From the NCBI GenBank assembly GCA_017457065.1, contig JAFTIE010000123.1, forward strand, positions 1 to 54,458: a stretch of DNA of 54,458 bases, written 5' to 3'. This document shows, in pieces, positions 49,753-54,458 of this stretch. Under the pieces are notes generated by a model. The model was not told the DNA's origin, searched no databases, and was given only the letters and a program-made list of their open reading frames with translations. The DNA comes from Lentisphaeria bacterium. Its GTDB lineage: Bacteria > Verrucomicrobiota > Lentisphaeria > Victivallales > Victivallaceae. The position numbers and the translations under genes are program-made. Every line of letters begins with the position of its first letter. Position 1 is the first letter of the stretch.

Positions 49753-50838
49753 ATGAAAAGAGATCAATTGCCCACACCGGCACTGGTGCTGGATCTGGAG
49801 CGTTTCAACAAAGCTCTTTCCCGCATGGCAGATCTTGCGGCAAAGGCGGGAAAAAAGCTCCGCCCCCATGCCAAGACCCACAAGTCCTCAGCCATTGCCG
49901 CCCGGCAACTGAAGGCGGGGAACTGCGCCGGTATCTGCGCCGCCAAGCTGGGTGAAGCGGAAGTTCTGCTCAAAAAAGGCATTGAAAATGTGCTTCTCAC
50001 CTCTCCTGTGGCAGCTCCCGGTCGCATCAGACGTCTGGCGGAACTGAAGCTGGCACATCCGGGACTCTGGATCACTGCTGACAATGTGGAAAATTTGCGT
50101 GTCCTCAACAGCTGCGGCATAAAGTTTGATGTCATAGCCGATGTGAACCCCCGCATGGGGCGCACGGGAGTTGAGTTCAAAGATGCCCCTGCTTTTGTGA
50201 AAGAGATACTGGCTCTGCCCAATCTCAACTTCCGGGGCATCCAGTGCTACGCCGGTAATCTTCAACACGTCGCAAGCGCCGCCGAAAGAGGAGCTGCCAC
50301 CGTTGCCGTGATGAAAGAAGCGGCAGCTCTGGTCCGGGATCTGCGCCGTGACGGGATCCGATGTGAAGTCCTGACCGGTACCGGCACGGGAACTGCCGCT
50401 TTTGATGTGGAGATCCCTGAATTGACCGATATCCAGGTGGGCTCCTACTGCATGATGGATACGGAGTATTACAATATCGAAGGTGTGGGCAGTGCCTTTC
50501 CCTGCGCTCTGAGTTGTCTGTCAACAGTAGTCAGCTGCAATCAGAAGGAGTTCGTCACCATCGATGCCGGACTCAAGGCGCTCTATGTCACCCCCCATGC
50601 GCCCCCCTGCAAGGCGGCAGACGGACTCCCCGAAGCCGGGTGGAGCTACGACTGGTTCGGGGACGAACACGGAAAACTTTTCTGCCCCGACCACTGCCGT
50701 CCGGCGCTGGGAGAGGTGGTGGAGCTGACTCTGCCCCACTGCGACCCCACCATCAATCTTCACGACAACATCTATCTGTGCTCCGGGGATGAGGTCATTG
50801 AAGAGCTCCCCATCGATCTGCGGGGCAAATTTTTCTGA
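49753..50838 (+). CDS. Alanine racemase N-terminal / D-threonine aldolase-like PLP enzyme
   Basis: This 361-residue fold type III PLP protein has LRPHAKTHKS (PLP Lys41), CAKLGEAEVLL, VNPRMGRTGVE and the C-terminal metal motif LPHCDPTINLHDN, matching the His-x-Cys site of D-threonine aldolase and D-serine dehydratase (DSD1). It probably acts on a beta-hydroxy D-amino acid or related compound. It starts 13 bp after the GH2-like gene and 14 bp before the transporter gene, so all three may serve one substrate. Confidence 0.85.
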   Translation: MKRDQLPTPALVLDLERFNKALSRMADLAAKAGKKLRPHAKTHKSSAIAARQLKAGNCAGICAAKLGEAEVLLKKGIENVLLTSPVAAPGRIRRLAELKLAHPGLWITADNVENLRVLNSCGIKFDVIADVNPRMGRTGVEFKDAPAFVKEILALPNLNFRGIQCYAGNLQHVASAAERGAATVAVMKEAAALVRDLRRDGIRCEVLTGTGTGTAAFDVEIPELTDIQVGSYCMMDTEYYNIEGVGSAFPCALSCLSTVVSCNQKEFVTIDAGLKALYVTPHAPPCKAADGLPEAGWSYDWFGDEHGKLFCPDHCRPALGEVVELTLPHCDPTINLHDNIYLCSGDEVIEELPIDLRGKFF

Positions 50839-50852
50839 AAGAGTTCAAATTT

Positions 50853-52001
50853 ATGAAAAATCTGATTTATCTTTTCCCCCTTGTGATGGATATTGCAGTG
50901 AGCGGTATTCTTTTTATTGCCGCCTACCGTTTTTCCGAAGCCAAAGTCGCCGCCTGGATGGTGGGTTCCACCATGGCAGTCTGGGCGCTGATCTATACCG
51001 CCCTTGCCTTTGCAAGCGGCTACATCGTCAAACCGGAAAAGTCCCATCGGGTCCTTATCGGTACCTGCATCGGTATCGCGCTGGTCTCTCTGGGGCTGCT
51101 GGTCTTCGACGGACTCTACACCCAGTTCCTCTGGCTGATCCTTACAGGGAGCTGCGGAGCTCTCTTTTTCTCCCCCTTCCAGATGTACATGAAGCGTTAC
51201 ATTGCCGACAACCGTTCCGGCATCGTCCGTTCCACGGCGCTTTACACAGGCTCCTGGAGTCTGGGCTTTGCTCTGGGGCCTTTGCTTTTCGGACTTCTGA
51301 GCGTTAAAACCGCTTTTCTCTGCTGTATTGCGGCGGGAGTCCTTATGGCGGCGGGATTCATCATCCTTGAAATGCTCCCCAAAAAAAGCAACGCTCCCGC
51401 AGCTCCTGCTGAAACGGGAAAGAACGTGGATTATTCGCGCTTCCCCGATATGGTCTGGATGGGCTATCTGGTAGGCGGCGTGGGGTGTCTTGCCATTGCC
51501 CTGATCCGCACCATGGGTCCCTTCCGGGGCGTTCAGGCCCTGGGATTCACCAAGGATCAAATGGGGATCATCATGTGTCTGGTGAGCTTCTTCCAGAGCT
51601 TTGCCGGTTACATGCTCTTTTTCAGCCGGGACTGGATGTACAGAAAAGTCAACGGTATACTCCTCAATATGCTGGGGATCGCAGCTTTGCTGGGATTTGC
51701 CTTCTGTTCCACTTTTGCCGGATTCGCCCTTTCGGCAGCCCTTTTCGGTATCTATGCCGGATGTTTCTTCTTCTTCTTTGTTTTCCACTCTCTGGTGCAT
51801 CCCACCAAGAGCCACCGCTATGTGGCAGGGAACGAAACCATCGTGGGCGCAACGGGCATCGTCGGCCCCCTTCTCGGAGGAGCCCTGATCACCCCCGCCA
51901 GCTCCCACTGGATCTTTATTGCCGGAGCCATTCTGGTGGCTGTTGCTCTCATCGGGCAGCAGATAATGATCGTCCGCAAAAATATTACATGGGAGAAGTA
52001 A
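50853..52001 (+). CDS. Major facilitator superfamily transporter
   Basis: The 382-residue protein has about 11-12 membrane segments with a central hydrophilic loop (LPKKSNAPAAPAETGKN). SGYIVKPEKSHR after TM3 and GSWSLGFALGPLLFG in TM5 fit the MFS. It is the last gene of the GH2-like operon and presumably imports the substrate of the two enzymes; that is inferred from gene order. It ends 4 bp from the convergent flavoprotein gene, and no terminator is visible there. Confidence 0.82.
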   Translation: MKNLIYLFPLVMDIAVSGILFIAAYRFSEAKVAAWMVGSTMAVWALIYTALAFASGYIVKPEKSHRVLIGTCIGIALVSLGLLVFDGLYTQFLWLILTGSCGALFFSPFQMYMKRYIADNRSGIVRSTALYTGSWSLGFALGPLLFGLLSVKTAFLCCIAAGVLMAAGFIILEMLPKKSNAPAAPAETGKNVDYSRFPDMVWMGYLVGGVGCLAIALIRTMGPFRGVQALGFTKDQMGIIMCLVSFFQSFAGYMLFFSRDWMYRKVNGILLNMLGIAALLGFAFCSTFAGFALSAALFGIYAGCFFFFFVFHSLVHPTKSHRYVAGNETIVGATGIVGPLLGGALITPASSHWIFIAGAILVAVALIGQQIMIVRKNITWEK

Positions 52002-52005
52002 GGAG

Positions 52006-53238
52006 TTATCTGATACTTGCTCCGCACAGGGCGCCGGAACTGAGCGCCCATTGGATATTGTAGCCGCCGCAGGGACCGTCAAGGTCGGTGAGTTCACCGG
52101 CAAAGTAAAGCCCCCGGATCAGGCGGCTTTCCATTGTTTTGGAATTGATCTCTTTCAATTCAACGCCGCCCCGTGTCACCATTGCCTTGTGCCAGTTTTC
52201 CACCCCGTGAGCGTGGAGTGTCAGAGCGGTGAGATTTTCAAGGAGCTTTCCGGTATCGGCTCCTGAGAATCTGGCAAAAGGTGTTTCAGGTGCAGGGCAG
52301 AGATGGGGGATCAATCTTTTGGGGAGATACTCCGAAAGGAGTTTCCCCGCACTGGTTTTGCCCTTTTCCTGCCGCCATGTCTGAAAGATCCTGCGCCATT
52401 CTTCAGGAGAAATTTGAGCAAAAAGATCAAGTTTCAGAGGAACAGTATCATGCTGAGTGAGCAGTTCAGCCACTCTCCCTGCAAGGTCAAGGACCGCAAA
52501 GGCAGAAATGCCTTCGTGGGTGAAGAGCAGTTCCCCCCGGCAACTGAGTTTTTCTTTGGGGAGATCAATGGAACATTTGACATCTTCCAGAGAGATCCCC
52601 GCACACTCCCCGGTCCACATTTCAATACACTTGACACCTGTCATGGCAGGGTAGAGAGGCGTTATTGTGTGCCCCGCCTGACGGGCAAGAATATACCCCA
52701 GTTCACTGCCGCTCCATTTGGGGTAGGATTTTCCGCCGCAGGCAAGGAGCACATTTGGGGCGTGAAAAACCTTTTTCCCGGTGTGGACCCCTTTGATCGC
52801 TCCCTCTTCAACAAGCACTTTGTCAACGGCGGCGTTTGAAAGACGCTCCACGCCGTTTTCGTCACAGTGGTCCAGAAGGGCTTTGACCAGATCAGCGGCT
52901 TTCTTTGAACGGGGAAAGCAGTGGAATCCGTCTGTGACCTCTATTTCCACGCCCCGGCTTTGAAAGTAGCGCCGTACCTCTTCGGGGGGGAAATTCCGCA
53001 GCGCAGGGAGCAGAAAGCGTTCATTTTTGCCGAAGGTACGGGCGATCTCTTCCGGGGAAAGCACATTTGTCACATTGCATCTGCCCCCCCCGGATAAAGG
53101 TATCTTGCCCCCGAAACGGTTCTCCTTTTCCAGAAGCAGCACCCGTTTTCCCCGTTCTGAGGCAAAGAGCGCTCCGGCAAGTCCTGCAGGTCCGGAGCCC
53201 ACCACGATAAGGTCAAAATTTTTAAGCGTTTCTGCCAT
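52006..53238 (-). CDS. HI0933/BaiN-type FAD-dependent oxidoreductase
   Basis: The 410-residue flavoprotein has the dinucleotide motif LIVVGSGPAGLAGALFAS, RFGGKIPLSGGGRCNVTN (family signature), LACGGKSYPKWSGSELG and the C-terminal GLYFAGELTDLDGPCGGYN. ATG 53238 starts 4 bp after the Gfo/Idh gene; the frame is open into that gene. The family (YhiN/BaiN) includes bile-acid reductases, but the natural substrate here is unknown. Confidence 0.88.
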   Translation of the reverse strand: MAETLKNFDLIVVGSGPAGLAGALFASERGKRVLLLEKENRFGGKIPLSGGGRCNVTNVLSPEEIARTFGKNERFLLPALRNFPPEEVRRYFQSRGVEIEVTDGFHCFPRSKKAADLVKALLDHCDENGVERLSNAAVDKVLVEEGAIKGVHTGKKVFHAPNVLLACGGKSYPKWSGSELGYILARQAGHTITPLYPAMTGVKCIEMWTGECAGISLEDVKCSIDLPKEKLSCRGELLFTHEGISAFAVLDLAGRVAELLTQHDTVPLKLDLFAQISPEEWRRIFQTWRQEKGKTSAGKLLSEYLPKRLIPHLCPAPETPFARFSGADTGKLLENLTALTLHAHGVENWHKAMVTRGGVELKEINSKTMESRLIRGLYFAGELTDLDGPCGGYNIQWALSSGALCGASIR

Positions 53239-53242
53239 GATT

Positions 53243-54190
53243 TCAAATGAAGATCTCTTTGCCTTCTGTTTCACGACTTGCAATGCCGCCTGCGACAAGT
53301 TTCATCAATTCCTCCGTCTCTGAAAAGGGCATGGGGGGGATGCCTGTGCGCAGATAGTCGATGAAACTTACCAGCTGGTTGCGGAATGAGGTGTAGGAGT
53401 CCTTGAGAGTGATGTTCAAAGAGCCTTTGGTCCCTGTAAGACAGATCACCGGGTTATACATCATATCATAACTGTTGGCAATGACGGCGTCGAAGCCTCT
53501 GGCGTGTTTCAGGTGGCAGATGTTACGCTGGAAACTCCCCGTGTTCCTGATGGAAATATATCCGGGACCGGTAACGGCAAGGAGCGCTTCAAGAGCGTGG
53601 ATCCCGTAGGTCTCCCACTTCTTGGGCATGGTCATGGAAATAAAACGCAGTTCGCCGATCTCATGGAAATTTCCGTGGAACCAGGGGAGAAGCTCTTTGG
53701 CGTAACGCATACTGCTGGAGGAAATCAGGGGACAGCCTGATTCAACTTTTTCTTTGAAGAATTGGAGATCTTCCAAATTATCGCACAGAGGCTTGTCGAT
53801 GAAAAGGGGAACGCCCGCTTCAAGAAAGGGCATAGCTCTGCGGCGGTGTTCAGAGCCGATGTCGGTGGCGATAATAACGGCGTCCACCCTGCCGATCATA
53901 TCTTCGGGCTTTGCCGCCACTCCGGGGATCAATGAAAGACGTGCCACATGTTCGGCATCGCTGCGTTTGTCGCAAAAGACCATGGCGACTCTGGCGCCGG
54001 GAATACCCATAGCGTTGTAATCTTCTTTGTTGAGGTATTCGGGGATCCCGGGGAAAGGACACTCCTTTGTCATGGCGTCCACGTCGTAACGGTTGAAGAT
54101 GGCACTCCATGAATAGGGGTGTCCGTTGCCTTCGGTCATGCCGATAATGCCGAGTTTGATATTGTTTGGATCTTTGACCAGCGCTGCCAT
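53243..54190 (-). CDS. Gfo/Idh/MocA-family NAD(P)-dependent oxidoreductase
   Basis: The 315-residue protein has an N-terminal Rossmann region (IKLGIIGMTEGNGHPYSW), VDAVIIATDIGSEHRRRA and LFIDKPL (the EKP-type motif). The C-terminal alpha/beta domain carries SSSMRYAKE. Members oxidise or isomerise sugars and inositols. ATG 54190 has AAGGAG upstream and lies after the promoter; the longer frame (to 54277) crosses the promoter. It is the first gene of a unit with the flavoprotein. Confidence 0.88.
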   Translation of the reverse strand: MAALVKDPNNIKLGIIGMTEGNGHPYSWSAIFNRYDVDAMTKECPFPGIPEYLNKEDYNAMGIPGARVAMVFCDKRSDAEHVARLSLIPGVAAKPEDMIGRVDAVIIATDIGSEHRRRAMPFLEAGVPLFIDKPLCDNLEDLQFFKEKVESGCPLISSSSMRYAKELLPWFHGNFHEIGELRFISMTMPKKWETYGIHALEALLAVTGPGYISIRNTGSFQRNICHLKHARGFDAVIANSYDMMYNPVICLTGTKGSLNITLKDSYTSFRNQLVSFIDYLRTGIPPMPFSETEELMKLVAGGIASRETEGKEIFI

Positions 54191-54220
54191 TTGAAACTCC
54201 TTCATAATTTGTTTTTCTAT

Positions 54221-54249
54221 AGTATACATCTCTTCCGGGGAAAAGTCAA
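54221..54249 (-). promoter_or_regulatory. Promoter of the Gfo/Idh gene
   Basis: On the minus strand TTGACT (54249-54244) and TATACT (54226-54221) are 17 bp apart. The -10 is embedded in GATGTATACTATAG, which shares GTATACATC (plus strand) with the candidate operator at 3214-3222. Confidence 0.7.
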
Positions 54250-54270
54250 TGATAAAAAAAAGAAAATGAT

Positions 54271-54299
54271 TTGACAAAAGGTTGAAAGAGTGCTATTTT
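54271..54299 (+). promoter_or_regulatory. Rightward promoter at the window edge
   Basis: TTGACA at 54271-54276 and TATTTT at 54294-54299 are 17 bp apart. It points toward repeat copy F and a gene beyond the window. Confidence 0.55.
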
Positions 54300-54319
54300 A
54301 TCCAAATCATTAAATCATA

Positions 54320-54458
54320 GAGGTAATTTCAAAAGTCATTCAAAAAATGGCAAAGATGTCATTCGCAAAGAGCTGTAAAGGGTAGTTTGAGGCTGCTACC
54401 TGCAAGGTAACAGCCGAAAACGCTCCCTTTATCAGATCGAAGCGAGGGCGCTTTGACA
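54320..54458. mobile_element. MITE-like element, copy F, cut by window edge
   Basis: The copy starts GAGGTAATTTCAAAA and runs to the window end, where the right-end sequence GAGGGCGCTTTGACA is reached. Its centre is shorter than in A and B and holds a hairpin GGCTGCTACCT-gca-AGGTAACAGCC (54391-54415). The preceding bases are CATA; the right flank is not visible. Confidence 0.8.

Noticed and set aside
50772-52103. 443-codon minus-strand frame across the MFS gene
   Set aside because: The plus strand encodes a clear membrane transporter; the reverse frame is low-complexity and lacks any family motif.
54191-54277. N-terminal extension of the Gfo/Idh protein
   Set aside because: It would require translation from upstream of the TTGACT-17-TATACT promoter; ATG 54190 has a good AAGGAG site.

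Overview
The window reads as a chromosomal segment of a Gram-negative-type (diderm) bacterium with many lipoproteins and exported proteins. Several things suggest the PVC superphylum, most likely Lentisphaerota (Victivallis-like): a GntR/LacI hybrid regulator, Gfo/Idh and DegT sugar enzymes, a GH2-like hydrolase of a type common in that group, and interspersed repeats with a GCTTGTCCCGCCGTAGC core. This placement is an inference from gene content. No rRNA is present. Promoters are mostly TTGAMW-N16..18-TATATT or close variants.

Layout. 1-3.2 kb (minus): a GntR/LacI regulator, an M19 dipeptidase homologue and a truncated secreted TPR/carbohydrate-binding-like protein form one operon. 3.3-9.7 kb (minus): a complete five-gene operon with visible promoter and terminator (SecD-head exported protein, ppx, ppk, thiD, amidase). 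9.8-13.6 kb: tRNA-Arg(UCU), rpsU (minus), then nadC-ruvA-glycosyltransferase-like membrane protein (plus). 13.6-15 kb (minus): a META-domain lipoprotein followed by xerC/D. 15-21.7 kb (plus): an SH3/Lys-Ala-Pro repeat protein coupled to a zinc/manganese ABC importer, a TPR lipoprotein, dnaG and another lipoprotein. 21.8-25.2 kb (plus): a MacA/MacB-type efflux set. 25.3-33.1 kb (plus): promoter, a 520-nt structured leader, then rplV to rplO and secY, with a terminator. 33.1-38 kb (plus): cmk, thioesterase, manA, argS, S66 peptidase. 38.1-40.3 kb (minus): DegT aminotransferase and amidohydrolase. 40.5-42.2 kb (plus): receiver protein, HNH nuclease, phosphodiesterase. 42.2-47.2 kb (minus): clpC-phosphoesterase-mnmA-ispF, with overlapping ends. 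47.3-52 kb (plus): GH2-like hydrolase, D-threonine-aldolase-like enzyme, MFS carrier. 52-54.2 kb (minus): Gfo/Idh oxidoreductase and a HI0933-type flavoprotein.

The most notable non-coding signal is a family of short mobile repeats. Their ends are GAGGTAATTTCAAAA in inverted orientation, and six copies or remnants lie at 3313, 10254, 14993, 25235, 41295 and 54320. Three copies carry exact 4-bp target duplications (TTTG, TCAA, ATTC). One sits in the amidase stop codon and supplies a new one; two have collapsed to 33-35 bp. No transposase is present here, so these are non-autonomous (MITE-like). The second candidate is the long, hairpin-rich leader in front of rplV, where the usual S10-proximal genes (rpsJ to rpsS) are absent.
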